Below are positions 8,284-18,051 of a DNA stretch of 64,000 bases, in pieces. This DNA is from Vibrio nereis NBRC 15637. GTDB lineage: Bacteria > Pseudomonadota > Gammaproteobacteria > Enterobacterales > Vibrionaceae. How positions within the stretch are numbered: the stretch's first letter is position 1; each line of letters starts with the position of its first letter. Made by a program: the position numbers and the translations under genes. The stretch covers positions 1 through 64,000 of the forward strand of contig NZ_BCUD01000011.1 of the NCBI RefSeq assembly GCF_001591105.1, given 5' to 3'. Under the pieces are notes generated by a model. That model was not told the origin of the DNA, did no database searches, and saw only the letters and a program-made list of their open reading frames with translations.

Positions 8284-9714
8284 TTACGGAACCGTTACGC
8301 TGACTGGTTTTCTTCTCAGTAAAGTAACGAACAATGCCACCAGCACCGGATAACGAATCAACTCAACGGCTAAACTCAAAATCGAGCTATGTATGGCAAG
8401 CGTGGCCAAATAGCTGATCGATAGATTCATTGCCAAAAGCACCAGCACTACATAAATAGCGGTTGGGACTTTTGCCATAGCAGTTCCACCTTGCCAAGGC
8501 AGGAAAAGTACCAGCGTTGCCAACACCAGCGTAAACCAATACCCTAGCGTCAAACTCGGCCACACAAAAGCGATGGCTCCGCAAATCAGCAACAGTGCTA
8601 CCCAAACACTACGAGAGGATAGCAACGCTTCTACATTCAAGTTCGGTTTATTTTCTAGGCGAATAACATGCCAAGCGGTGAGGAAACCCAGTAAAACACC
8701 ACTCACGATATCCAGCAAGAAAGCTGTTCCAGTATAGAACTTCGCCATACTGAGCCAAGCTAAACAACCCATTAAAGCGAGTGAAAGCGCGTGAACACGC
8801 TGACTCTGCTCGCGTTTGAGCACGAGAACGCCAATTGTGACCCACAAAGCTGCAGACGTGCTTGGTAAGCCAAAACCGTATGTTTCCACTAGTTTTAGCG
8901 TAGGCAAATAAACGTGAGGATGTGGAAGCGCAAATCCTTGCTGAGCGACAAAGCTTAATAACGCCGTGGTTAACGTAGCAAAGAGAACTTTCGAGACAAA
9001 ACTCTTACCATAGCCGACATAGAGCAGAGGGAACAAAAGTACAAACAAAAATGGCTCTGCCAACAAGTTTCCACTCAATATCAGTGGCCGTACAATATTT
9101 TTTATCTCTTCCGGTAGCTCAGAGATGACATATTGAAATTGTAATATCCAGTTGAGTTCAACTTGATTAAAATCCGGCGCCGCTTTCACTAGACTTCCAA
9201 CTTGTTTGATCGGCTGGTTACTGGCTTGCGCTACCAGCCCTTGTATCCACTTTGTCTGCTCTGGAAATCGATAGTCAGCTAAAGGGATATTACTAGGATT
9301 CACAAGCATCGCCGATGATATTTCCACCCCATAGTGAGGTGCAAACCACATTGGTAGTTCATATCCGTTGTAAACATTATTAAACTGAAACGACACGATA
9401 TCTGAGTCGGATACACAGTCGTAATAAACGGTGTTGTCTGCGCGCCCCAACTCTTTTTTAATGCTCACAACCAGACCAGTTTCTTCCCAGGTTTCTCTTT
9501 GCGCGGCGATCGCGGGATCTTCGCCCGATTCAACAAGACCGCCGGGCAGTGACAGCTTTCGAGTTAATATTTCATGGACAAGTACCAACTTATCATCGAC
9601 TCGTACGATACAAGCTGCCCCTACAACCTCGTCTGCAGGAGACTTGGCAGCTGTAATTGGAGATACAAGTAACGAAATGAACCAGAAGGCGAGATAAAAC
9701 AACTGTCTCAGCAC
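8284..9714 (-). CDS. Exported Nudix hydrolase fused to a PAP2-like membrane domain
   Basis: A 476-residue two-domain protein. I chose the GTG at 9714 (MLRQLFYLAFWF), with AAAGG seven bases upstream; the open frame extends to 9807 without better support. Residues 1-23 look like a Sec signal peptide (ending ITAAK). Residues about 30-155 form a Nudix domain with an intact box: GGLVESGEDPAIAAQ followed by RETWEETGL. The C-terminal half is a multi-helix PAP2-like membrane domain, but its catalytic motifs are altered. The expected PSGH is PSTS, and the expected SR-x5-H-x3-D region reads KFYTGTAFLLD, without the His. The lipid-phosphatase half may therefore be inactive. Nudix/PAP2 fusions occur in vibrios; the substrate is unknown. 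Confidence 0.82.
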   Translation of the reverse strand: MLRQLFYLAFWFISLLVSPITAAKSPADEVVGAACIVRVDDKLVLVHEILTRKLSLPGGLVESGEDPAIAAQRETWEETGLVVSIKKELGRADNTVYYDCVSDSDIVSFQFNNVYNGYELPMWFAPHYGVEISSAMLVNPSNIPLADYRFPEQTKWIQGLVAQASNQPIKQVGSLVKAAPDFNQVELNWILQFQYVISELPEEIKNIVRPLILSGNLLAEPFLFVLLFPLLYVGYGKSFVSKVLFATLTTALLSFVAQQGFALPHPHVYLPTLKLVETYGFGLPSTSAALWVTIGVLVLKREQSQRVHALSLALMGCLAWLSMAKFYTGTAFLLDIVSGVLLGFLTAWHVIRLENKPNLNVEALLSSRSVWVALLLICGAIAFVWPSLTLGYWFTLVLATLVLFLPWQGGTAMAKVPTAIYVVLVLLAMNLSISYLATLAIHSSILSLAVELIRYPVLVALFVTLLRRKPVSVTVP

Positions 9715-9889
9715 AAATTTACCTTTAATGAAGAGCGTAGTATCAAAACATAATGGTATGTGTAGCCGAACTTTTTCGCCATAAATTAAACGAAGACCAC
9801 ACACCACTGTATAAACAATCAGTCATTATAAAATAACACAAGAAAGAAGGTGTATGACATAAAATCCATACACCTCTTCACTTAAGTGT

Positions 9890-11458
9890 TTAGAGTTTTA
9901 GCCAAGCGTGAGTCCAAGCTGAACCAACTCCCGGCTCATACGCATTCGGTGTTGAACTACACCAAAGGCTATTTGGCCAAGACAGACATTGATAAGATGC
10001 CCCGTGGTTTGTCACTACATCGCCGGCGAGGTACTGAACACCCGTTTGGTAAGCATCACCCGTAGCTGGCTGTGTTGGCTCAGTCGGCGGTACTGGTTCT
10101 GTTGGTGGTTCTACTGGCAATTGGTTAGATGAACAAGTCGCATCATCAACGGCTTTCCACACTCCCCACGGCCCAGACTCTGCAGGATCATCACCTTGTG
10201 TCCACCACTGAGCTTGCCATAATTTCCCATTCCAAGAGACGAAATCACCGTTGTTGTACACCGCACTCGCTTGCCACTCACTTGCGCAGCTACCTGTTGG
10301 TGGCGCAGTAATGGATTTTGCTTGTGCTTTTGCGACAGCTTGATATTGAGTAGTGGTCTTATCAATCGCAAAATTCAGTGTGACTGAAGCTTCGCCAGCT
10401 TGTGCAGCACCAAATTCCACATCCACACGACAAGTCGCGTTTGCTGCTAGTGTTGACTTGCTACATTGATCGTTAGCAACAACAAGCGCATTCGCCACAC
10501 CAGAGCCAATCGCATTGATACTCTCAACCGTGAAGGCGGTATTACCCGTATTACTAATCACAAAGCCGTGCTGCTTGATCTCACCGACATTGAATGAAGC
10601 CAGTGTTTGAGTCGCAGTGTAACCGACCGATACATTCTCAACAGGCTGAGTAGACGCTCCAATCACGCCATCAACAAAATTGCGTAATGCTGCAATATCA
10701 CTGTACACCCCATACTGACCAGGGCGAGCACAGCCAATTCCCCAACTCACCACACCAAGCTGCGTGACTACGCCACCGCGATTAATCACAATGGGCCCAC
10801 CACTGTCACCTTGACACGAATCAATACCGCCTTGTGGCACACCCGCACAGAATGCAACATCACCGACCGTGGTATAGTTACCCCCTGCTTGACGACACAT
10901 CGCATCGGAAACCAGCGGTACATCAACCTCTTGTAACCTTGTAGGAGAACTACCGCCCTCAGATGTTCTACCCAAGCCAGCAACCGTCAGCCAATCACCG
11001 ATTCCGGCATACTGGCTAAGACTCCCAGCGGCAATCTCGACTGCTGATACACCTTGTGGAACAGAAGAGAGTTTCAACACGGCAATATCATGTGAAAGCG
11101 TTGCACGACGATAATCAGGGTGCATATGAATTTCACTCACATTGGCTCTTACACCGTCGGTTCCGTTGTAGATTGAGCCACCAATTTTGACGGCGATTTG
11201 GCTAGGGTGATCGCCTTCAACACAGTGGGCAGCGGTCAGAACATAGCCATCTCCGATGTAACTTGCTCCGCAGTATGAGCGATTGCCATATCGGCTGACA
11301 ATTTGGGTGTAAAACTTCCAGTCGGCAGGATCAGCCGTGATACCGCCAACAATTTTAGGTTGAATAAAGTGGTTTTGCGTCTGTGATAAAACATCTGCAC
11401 TTGCGAACGTGGGCAAAACTGCCAGCGCAAGTAATGATTTTGATAGTTTCAAAGTCAA
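9890..11458 (-). CDS. Secreted trypsin-like serine protease with chitin-binding modules
   Basis: A 522-residue exported S1 protease. It has a signal peptide (about 1-21, ending ASA-D) and an activation-type junction, KIVGG, near residue 35. The catalytic triad is visible: His in TAAHC, Asp in HDIAVLKL, Ser in GDSGGP, with the DSCQ Asp that gives trypsin-like cleavage after Lys or Arg. An Ig-like region follows (about 285-375), then two aromatic-rich chitin/cellulose-binding modules (WQASAVYNNGDFVSWNGK and YQTGVQYLAGDVVTNHGA) joined by a Pro/Thr/Glu linker. The start is TTG at 11458 or, with better Shine-Dalgarno spacing from AAGAGG, TTG at 11452. It resembles Vibrio Ves-type proteases but ends in a binding module, not a GlyGly-CTERM anchor. 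Confidence 0.88.
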   Translation of the reverse strand: MTLKLSKSLLALAVLPTFASADVLSQTQNHFIQPKIVGGITADPADWKFYTQIVSRYGNRSYCGASYIGDGYVLTAAHCVEGDHPSQIAVKIGGSIYNGTDGVRANVSEIHMHPDYRRATLSHDIAVLKLSSVPQGVSAVEIAAGSLSQYAGIGDWLTVAGLGRTSEGGSSPTRLQEVDVPLVSDAMCRQAGGNYTTVGDVAFCAGVPQGGIDSCQGDSGGPIVINRGGVVTQLGVVSWGIGCARPGQYGVYSDIAALRNFVDGVIGASTQPVENVSVGYTATQTLASFNVGEIKQHGFVISNTGNTAFTVESINAIGSGVANALVVANDQCSKSTLAANATCRVDVEFGAAQAGEASVTLNFAIDKTTTQYQAVAKAQAKSITAPPTGSCASEWQASAVYNNGDFVSWNGKLWQAQWWTQGDDPAESGPWGVWKAVDDATCSSNQLPVEPPTEPVPPTEPTQPATGDAYQTGVQYLAGDVVTNHGASYQCLSWPNSLWCSSTPNAYEPGVGSAWTHAWLKL

Positions 11459-11647
11459 TATCCTCTTATTTTGGTAAGCACGATACTCGTGCTACTTCAT
11501 AAACAAGCAGAAAAAGACATTGATACCAAAGAGGTTTTTAAATAGTTTATTCGCATTGCGAGCCGGTTAAATATACACACGTTCTATTGCACCAAGCGTT
11601 TTCAATTCAGCATGGTTATCATCACTTTATCGCACTAAGAGCACACG

Positions 11648-12136
11648 TTAGCTTTCGCTGCCAGCTAATGGCTTTCTCAACCAGTGAATATGGTGGCCAA
11701 ACCCAACCTTTTCGTAAAGTGATGTCGCCTGCTTATTAAAGTGCCAAACCTCAACAAACATCTGCTCTACACCATAGTCGATAAAGGTTGTTTCTATTCT
11801 CTCGATGAGCATTTTGGCTGTGCCTTGCTTTCTAAACTCGGGCAAAACGTACAATTCATCGATACTCCCCATTTGCACGGGCTTACTAACAGATGAAGTC
11901 AGCTCACAAAAGTGTCCAGAGATAAAACCGCAAACGCCCTCTTGCTCACATGCGACAAATACTAAACTCTCCGGGTTATCGAGATAACGAGCAATACTTT
12001 TTTCCTGCTCAATTTCTTCTGCTGTTTTAAAATGCTCAGGACATTGTTGGTGGTGCTCATCATGCAATTGATACATGAGGCTATTAAGCGACTCTAAATC
12101 GCCATGATTGGCGGCTCTGATAATCAAAGGGAACAT
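11648..12136 (-). CDS. GNAT family N-acetyltransferase
   Basis: A 162-residue acetyltransferase of the GNAT fold. The acetyl-CoA-binding motif A region is seen as IDELYVLPEFRKQGTAKMLIERI, here cited by its ends at about residues 92-114, and the C-terminal VEVWHFNKQATSLYEKVGF is the usual motif B. The start is ATG at 12136. It stands alone between the protease gene and the prp terminator. The acceptor substrate cannot be told from sequence. Confidence 0.85.
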   Translation of the reverse strand: MFPLIIRAANHGDLESLNSLMYQLHDEHHQQCPEHFKTAEEIEQEKSIARYLDNPESLVFVACEQEGVCGFISGHFCELTSSVSKPVQMGSIDELYVLPEFRKQGTAKMLIERIETTFIDYGVEQMFVEVWHFNKQATSLYEKVGFGHHIHWLRKPLAGSES

Positions 12137-12194
12137 CTTATTTTCGTGAAGCGAATAAACTGACAGTGTGATACGTCAGGCGTAATTTATCAAT

Positions 12195-12219
12195 AAAAAA
12201 GCCTCCATATCGGAGGCTT
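12195..12219 (-). terminator. Intrinsic terminator of the prp operon
   Basis: GCCTCC (12201-12206) pairs with GGAGGC (12212-12217). Read on the minus strand the hairpin is followed by a run of T. It lies about 30 bases after the prpE stop codon. Confidence 0.85.
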
Positions 12220-12246
12220 AAAAGTAGTAACGCTAACTTGAGCAGG

Positions 12247-14124
12247 TTAAGAACTCAGAACTTTCTGAATTTCTTCCAAACTTGTTGGGTCGTCGATCGT
12301 GGACGGTACAGTGTATTTTTCCCCATCCGCGATTTGGCGAATCGTTCTACGCAAAATTTTGCCTGAACGCGTTTTTGGGAGGCGCTCAACCACCAGTGCA
12401 TGTTTAAAACACGCCACGGCACCAATTTCTGAACGAACTTTACCAACCAGCTCACCTTCCAGTTCTAGAGAGTCAACTTTTACACCATCTTTAAGCACTA
12501 CAAAGCCTAGCGGCAACTGGCCTTTCAAGTCATCGTGTACACCGACAACCGCACACTCTGCGATGGCTGGGTGTCCACCAACGATCTCTTCCATTTCACC
12601 AGTTGAGAGCCTGTGCCCAGCAACGTTAATGACATCATCGATGCGTCCCATAATGAACAGGTAGCCGTCCTCATCCAAATAGCCACCATCACCTGACACG
12701 TAGTAACCTGGGAACTGGCTCAAATAACCGGTTTCGAAACGATCGTGGTTGCGCCATACAGTTGGCAAGCAACTTGGTGGAAGCGGTCGCTTGAGCGCAA
12801 CAAAACCTTGCTGATTTGGCCCAACAGGCTCACCAATTTCATTCAGTATCTCAACTTGATAACCTGGGATAGGCTTAGTTGAAGAACCTGCTTTCACTGG
12901 CATTAGCTCAACACCAACTGGGTTACCCGCGATGGCCCAACCAGTTTCGGTTTGCCACCAGTGGTCAATCACTGGTTTATCCGCTTTACTTTGCACCCAT
13001 TCCAACGTTGGTGGATCTAAACGCTCACCTGCCATAAAGATGGTTTGCAGTCTGGATAGATCAAACTTCTGAATAAACGCACCTTCTGGGTCTTCTTTCT
13101 TGATTGCTCGGAACGCCGTCGGAGCTGAGAAAAGAACATCGACCGAGTACTCTTCACACACGCGCCAGAATGCGCCTGGATCGGGAGTTCGCACTGGTTT
13201 ACCTTCATACAAAATCGTTGTGCAACCGTGGATAAGTGGCGCGTAGACAATGTAGGAGTGCCCTACAACCCAACCCACATCAGAGGCCGCCCAGAATACA
13301 CCGTCTTGCGGCATATTGTAGATGGTACTCATGGAGTATTTCATCGCTACCGCATGGCCACCATTATCGCGCACCACGCCTTTTGGCTTACCCGTCGTAC
13401 CTGATGTATACAGAATATAGAGCGGGTCAGTCGCAAGCACAGGTACACATGCATGAGGTAATGCATTCTGATAGGCTTGCTGCCAATCGATATCACGCTC
13501 TTGGCCTAACTCGGCTTCACACTCAGGACGTTGCAAAACAAACACGCTTTCCGGCTTCCAGCGGCTATCCATAATGGCTTTATCAACCATCGGCTTGTAA
13601 GGAATCACCTTGTTCACTTCCACGCCACACGACGCCGTCATAATGGCTTTTGGCTCAGCATCTTCGATACGTACTGCCAACTCGTTTGGCGCAAAGCCAC
13701 CAAACACCACCGAGTGAATCGCACCTAAACGAGCACAAGCCAGCATTGCCATCGCAGCTTCCGGGATCATTGGCATATAAATCACCACGCGATCACCTTT
13801 GTTGACGCCTTGGGCAGCCAGCATTCCTGCAACTTTTGCCACTTGGTCGCGCATTTCACAATAGGTAAAGCTGCGTTTTGCACCCGTCACTGGCGAGTCA
13901 TAAATCAAGGCCGTTTTATCACCACGACCTTGTTCACAGTGATAGTCCAACGCTAGCCAAGATGTGTTGATTACGCCATCAGGGAACCAACGTTCGATAC
14001 CATTCTCATCCTTTTGCAAAATGGTTTTTGGTTCTTCGAACCAATCGATATTTTCAGCTTGAGCTTTCCAGAATGATTCAGGTTCAGTCTGTGCCCATTG
14101 ATATTCTTTTTGATATGCAGACAT
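12247..14124 (-). CDS. prpE: Propionyl-CoA synthetase PrpE (acetyl-CoA synthetase family)
   Basis: PrpE activates propionate to propionyl-CoA with ATP and CoA, feeding the methylcitrate cycle. The 625-residue protein has the AMP-binding signature YTSGTTGKPKGVV, the adenylation core YVSGDGGYLDEDGY, and the C-terminal KTRSGKILR with the acylatable catalytic Lys. I chose the ATG at 14124 (MSAYQKEYQW), which has GGAGGAAG upstream; the open frame extends to 14151. It is the last gene of the operon, about 55 bases after prpF. The genomic context, rather than the family alone, favours propionate over acetate as substrate. Confidence 0.92.
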   Translation of the reverse strand: MSAYQKEYQWAQTEPESFWKAQAENIDWFEEPKTILQKDENGIERWFPDGVINTSWLALDYHCEQGRGDKTALIYDSPVTGAKRSFTYCEMRDQVAKVAGMLAAQGVNKGDRVVIYMPMIPEAAMAMLACARLGAIHSVVFGGFAPNELAVRIEDAEPKAIMTASCGVEVNKVIPYKPMVDKAIMDSRWKPESVFVLQRPECEAELGQERDIDWQQAYQNALPHACVPVLATDPLYILYTSGTTGKPKGVVRDNGGHAVAMKYSMSTIYNMPQDGVFWAASDVGWVVGHSYIVYAPLIHGCTTILYEGKPVRTPDPGAFWRVCEEYSVDVLFSAPTAFRAIKKEDPEGAFIQKFDLSRLQTIFMAGERLDPPTLEWVQSKADKPVIDHWWQTETGWAIAGNPVGVELMPVKAGSSTKPIPGYQVEILNEIGEPVGPNQQGFVALKRPLPPSCLPTVWRNHDRFETGYLSQFPGYYVSGDGGYLDEDGYLFIMGRIDDVINVAGHRLSTGEMEEIVGGHPAIAECAVVGVHDDLKGQLPLGFVVLKDGVKVDSLELEGELVGKVRSEIGAVACFKHALVVERLPKTRSGKILRRTIRQIADGEKYTVPSTIDDPTSLEEIQKVLSS

Positions 14125-14178
14125 ATTGCTTCCTCCAGTATGTCTCGACATTGCCTTGTTGCAGCAAACGAAATGTTC

Positions 14179-15366
14179 TTATTCAAAGACATCGGAGGGA
14201 ACACGTACAAAGCCCTCCATCAAGATACGAGCGCTTCGGCTCATAATGGCTCTCTCGACTACCCAGCCTTTGTTTGTATTATTGGCTTTGGCTCCGACTT
14301 TTAACGTCCCTGACGGATGACCAAACGTGACTGACTCTTTCTCGCCGCCACCAGCCGCTAAGTTCACCAACGTGCCAGGTACACAAGCCGCAGAGGCAAT
14401 CGCAACAGCAGCCGTGCCCATCATAGCGTGGTGCAGCTTACCCATTGATAGCGCTCGGACGAGGATATCAACGTCGGTGTCTTCAACGAGTTTTCCACTC
14501 GATGACAGATAACTTTTCGGCTTAGAAACAAAAGCGACTTTTGGTGTGTGCTGGCGCGTTTTTGCTTCTTCAAGACTCTCAATGAGCCCCATTTTCAGCG
14601 CACCGTAAGCACGAATGGTTTCAAACCTCGACAGTGCTTGTTCATCATTATTGATGTCGTCTTGCAGTTCAGTACCTTGGTAGCCAATCGCTTCAGCATC
14701 AATGAAGATCGTTGGAATGCCTGCATTGATCAGCGTTGCATTGAATGTCCCTACCCCCGGCACTTCCAAATCATCAACAAGGTTACCGGTTGGGAACATG
14801 CTTCCGTCGCCGTCCGCTGGGTCCATAAAGTCGACCTGAATTTCCGCCGCTGGAAAGGTCACGCCGTCAAGTTCAAACTCGCCGGTTTCCTGAACAAAAC
14901 CGTTCACAATAGGCACATGCACCAGGATCGTTTTACTGATGTTCACCTGCCACACTTTGACTGTCACAATGCCGTTTTGTGGAATGCGATCCGTCGGAAT
15001 TAAGCCAGCGTGAATCGCAAACGGACCAATCGCCGCCGACAAGTTACCGCAATTGCCACTCCAATCGACAAACGGTTTATCAATCGACACTTGACCAAAC
15101 AGATAATCCACGTCGTGATCCGGCTCAGTGCTTTTCGACACAATCACCGTTTTGCTGGTGCTAGACGTTGCCGCCCCCATGCCATCGATTTGCTTACCAT
15201 AAGGATCGGGGCTACCAATAACACGCATTAGTAGCTTATCTCGAGCTGCACCCGGAACTTGAGCTTCCAATGGTAAGTCTTGCAAACTAAAGAACACACC
15301 TTTGCTGGTACCACCACGCATGTAAGTGGCAGGCACTTTAATTTGACTTTGAGTCGCTTGATTCAT
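14179..15366 (-). CDS. prpF: 2-methylaconitate cis-trans isomerase PrpF
   Basis: PrpF isomerises 2-methylaconitate so that AcnD plus aconitase can replace PrpD. The 395-residue protein begins with YMRGGTSKGVFF, the usual PrpF N-terminal motif, and contains WSGNCGNLSAAIG, whose Cys and Asn lie in the active-site region of this fold, and MGKLHHAMMG. I chose the ATG at 15366, seven bases after AAGGAG; a GTG six bases upstream is also in frame. It starts 11 bases after acnD ends. The acnD-prpF pairing is the alternative dehydratase route known from Shewanella and Vibrio. Confidence 0.95.
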   Translation of the reverse strand: MNQATQSQIKVPATYMRGGTSKGVFFSLQDLPLEAQVPGAARDKLLMRVIGSPDPYGKQIDGMGAATSSTSKTVIVSKSTEPDHDVDYLFGQVSIDKPFVDWSGNCGNLSAAIGPFAIHAGLIPTDRIPQNGIVTVKVWQVNISKTILVHVPIVNGFVQETGEFELDGVTFPAAEIQVDFMDPADGDGSMFPTGNLVDDLEVPGVGTFNATLINAGIPTIFIDAEAIGYQGTELQDDINNDEQALSRFETIRAYGALKMGLIESLEEAKTRQHTPKVAFVSKPKSYLSSSGKLVEDTDVDILVRALSMGKLHHAMMGTAAVAIASAACVPGTLVNLAAGGGEKESVTFGHPSGTLKVGAKANNTNKGWVVERAIMSRSARILMEGFVRVPSDVFE

Positions 15367-15377
15367 TGCCACTCTCC

Positions 15378-17975
15378 TTACTGCGCCAAAAAGTCTTGAG
15401 CAAAGCGCTGCAATACGCCGCCTGCTTTGTAGACTAGAAGTTCATCAGCTGTGTCCAAACGGCACGTCACTGGCACATCCACTTTTTCACCATTAGCACG
15501 CGTAATAACCAGCGCCAGATCAGTACCTGCTTTAATGTCACCCACAACGTCGTAGGTTTCGGTACCATCCAGTTCAAGTGTTTGACGATTTACACCTTCT
15601 TTGAATTGCAGTGGTAGTACACCCATTCCGACAAGGTTAGTACGGTGAATACGTTCAAAACCTTCTGCAACGATCGCTTCTACCCCAGCTAAACGGACAC
15701 CTTTTGCTGCCCAGTCACGTGATGAGCCTTGGCCGTAATCCGCACCCGCGACCACAATCAACGGCTGCTTACGATTCATGTAGGTTTCAATCGCTTCCCA
15801 CATACGTGTTACTTTGCCTTCTGGCTCAATGCGGGCATAAGAACCCTGCACCACTTCGCCGTTCTCTTTGACCATTTCGTTAAACAGTTTCGGGTTGGCA
15901 AAGGTTGCGCGCTGCGCGGTTAGGTGATCACCACGGTGTGTCGCGTAAGAGTTAAAGTCTTCTTCCGGCACACCCATTTTCGCAAGGTATTCGCCTGCTG
16001 CGCTGCTGGCCATAATCGCATTTGAAGGCGATAAGTGGTCAGTGGTGATATTGTCACCTAATACTGCTAATGGACGCATGCCAGATAGGGTTCGCTCGCC
16101 CGCCAAGGCCCCTTCCCCCTCTTTTTGCCAATAGGGCGGACGGCGAATATAAGTACTCATCGGGCGCCAGTCGTAAAGCGGATTGCTGTTACGTTCGGCA
16201 TCATCAAGCTTAAACATTTGAATGTAGATTTGGTTAAACTGCTCAGGTTTAACATGCTTACCGACCACTTCATCGATCTCTTCATCAGTCGGCCACAAAT
16301 CGTTAAGGTAAATCGGATTACCTTGCGCGTCTTTGCCCAACGCGTCACGCTCGATATCAAAGCGAATTGAACCTGCCAGCGCGTAAGCGACCACTAATGG
16401 CGGCGATGCTAAGAAGGCTTGTTTCGCGTATGGGTGGATTCGGCCATCAAAGTTGCGGTTGCCCGACAATACCGCCGTCGCGTAAAGGTCGCGGTCAATG
16501 ATCTCTTGCTGAATTTTCGGATCCAACGCACCACTCATACCGTTACATGTAGTACACGCGTAAGCGACAATACCGAAACCAAGCTTCTCAAGCTCTGGAA
16601 GTAGACCCGCTTCTTCAAGGTACAACTTGGCGACTTTTGAACCCGGTGCGAAAGACGATTTCACCCAAGGTTTACGCACAAGGCCAAGCTCGTTGGCTTT
16701 CTTCGCCACCAAACCAGCCGCCACAACGTTACGTGGGTTACTGGTGTTGGTGCACGAGGTAATCGCCGCAATGATCACAGCGCCGTCTGGCAACTCGCCT
16801 TCTTTCTCTTCGAACTGACCAGAAATACCGCGCTCAGCCAGTTCAGACGTTGGTAAACGACGATGTGGGTTCGACGGCCCCGCCATATTGCGCGTCACAG
16901 ACGATAAATCGAATTCAAGCACACGCTCGTATTGCGCTTCGACCATATCGTCCGCCCATAGTCCAGTCTGCTTGGCGTACTTCTCTACCAAGTCAACTTG
17001 CTGATCTTCACGGCCAGTCAATTTCAGGTAATTGATGGTCTGCTCGTCAATGTAGAACATACCTGCCGTCGCGCCGTATTCTGGCGTCATGTTAGAGATC
17101 GTCGCACGGTCACCGATGGTTAGGTCTTTCGCGCCTTCACCGAAGAATTCAAGATACGACGACACCACACGCTCATTACGGAGGAACTCAGTAATCGCTA
17201 GCACGATATCGGTCGCGGTAATGCCCGGTTGACGTTTTCCCGTTAGCTTCACGCCAACAATATCTGGCAGACGCATCATTGATGGTCGGCCTAACATCAC
17301 GGTTTCTGCTTCCAAACCACCCACACCAATCGCAATCACACCGAGTGCGTCAACATGTGGCGTGTGACTATCAGTTCCCACACAGGTATCTGGGTAAGCG
17401 ATGCCTTGTTTTGCCTGCACCACTGGAGACATCTTCTCCAAGTTAATCTGGTGCATGATGCCGTTACCCGCAGGAATCACGCTGACGTTTTCAAACGCGG
17501 TTTTACACCACTCAATAAAGTGGAAACGGTCTTCGTTGCGGCGCTCTTCGATCGCGCGGTTTTTCTCAAACGCATCTGATTCAAAGCCTGCATGCTCCAC
17601 AGCTAACGAGTGGTCAACAATCAGCTGAGTCTCCACAACTGGATTCACTTTCGCAGGGTCACCACCTTGCTCTGCAATCGCATCACGCAGGCCAGCTAAG
17701 TCCACGAGTGCCGTTTGACCAAGAATATCGTGGCACACAACGCGCGCTGGATACCAAGGGAAATCTAAGTCACGCTTGCGTTCAATAATCTGTTTCAAGG
17801 AATCGGTTAAAGCTGACGGTTCACAGCGGCGTACTAGCTGTTCAGCAAGCACTTTAGAGGTATATGGGAGCTTGTCGTAAGCACCCGGTGAGATATCTTC
17901 CACAGCTTCCCGGGCATCAAAATAGTCAAGATGGGTTCCCGGAAGCGATTTGCGGTATTGAGTATTTATAGTCAT
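15378..17975 (-). CDS. acnD: Fe/S-dependent 2-methylcitrate dehydratase AcnD
   Basis: AcnD dehydrates 2-methylcitrate to 2-methylaconitate. The 865-residue protein is an aconitase-superfamily enzyme with all three cluster cysteines visible: SCTNTSNP in the middle and CTTCNGMSG about 65 residues later. The swivel domain near the C-terminus shows GADYGQGSSRDWAAKG. The length matches AcnD (about 860-870) rather than AcnB. The start is ATG at 17975, with GGAAG upstream. A 76-base gap with a strong hairpin separates it from prpC. No prpD is present, consistent with the AcnD/PrpF variant. Confidence 0.95.
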   Translation of the reverse strand: MTINTQYRKSLPGTHLDYFDAREAVEDISPGAYDKLPYTSKVLAEQLVRRCEPSALTDSLKQIIERKRDLDFPWYPARVVCHDILGQTALVDLAGLRDAIAEQGGDPAKVNPVVETQLIVDHSLAVEHAGFESDAFEKNRAIEERRNEDRFHFIEWCKTAFENVSVIPAGNGIMHQINLEKMSPVVQAKQGIAYPDTCVGTDSHTPHVDALGVIAIGVGGLEAETVMLGRPSMMRLPDIVGVKLTGKRQPGITATDIVLAITEFLRNERVVSSYLEFFGEGAKDLTIGDRATISNMTPEYGATAGMFYIDEQTINYLKLTGREDQQVDLVEKYAKQTGLWADDMVEAQYERVLEFDLSSVTRNMAGPSNPHRRLPTSELAERGISGQFEEKEGELPDGAVIIAAITSCTNTSNPRNVVAAGLVAKKANELGLVRKPWVKSSFAPGSKVAKLYLEEAGLLPELEKLGFGIVAYACTTCNGMSGALDPKIQQEIIDRDLYATAVLSGNRNFDGRIHPYAKQAFLASPPLVVAYALAGSIRFDIERDALGKDAQGNPIYLNDLWPTDEEIDEVVGKHVKPEQFNQIYIQMFKLDDAERNSNPLYDWRPMSTYIRRPPYWQKEGEGALAGERTLSGMRPLAVLGDNITTDHLSPSNAIMASSAAGEYLAKMGVPEEDFNSYATHRGDHLTAQRATFANPKLFNEMVKENGEVVQGSYARIEPEGKVTRMWEAIETYMNRKQPLIVVAGADYGQGSSRDWAAKGVRLAGVEAIVAEGFERIHRTNLVGMGVLPLQFKEGVNRQTLELDGTETYDVVGDIKAGTDLALVITRANGEKVDVPVTCRLDTADELLVYKAGGVLQRFAQDFLAQ

Positions 17976-18005
17976 AGATTGCTTCCATTCACAATTACAG
18001 CGTAT

Positions 18006-18036
18006 CTAACGACCTCTCAGTGCGAGAGGTCGTTAG
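18006..18036 (-). other. Perfect 13-bp intercistronic hairpin between prpC and acnD
   Basis: CTAACGACCTCTC (18006-18018) is followed by AGTGC and the exact reverse complement GAGAGGTCGTTAG (18024-18036). On the minus strand it lies after prpC and before acnD, and no T-run follows. It is therefore not a classical terminator. It may stabilise or process the mRNA, which is inference. Confidence 0.75.
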
Positions 18037-18051
18037 GATTAGGCGTTGCGC

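Noticed and set aside
14548..15003. 151-codon open frame antisense to prpF
   Set aside because: It lies wholly inside prpF on the other strand, lacks a ribosome site and has no recognisable domain; it is a codon-bias shadow.
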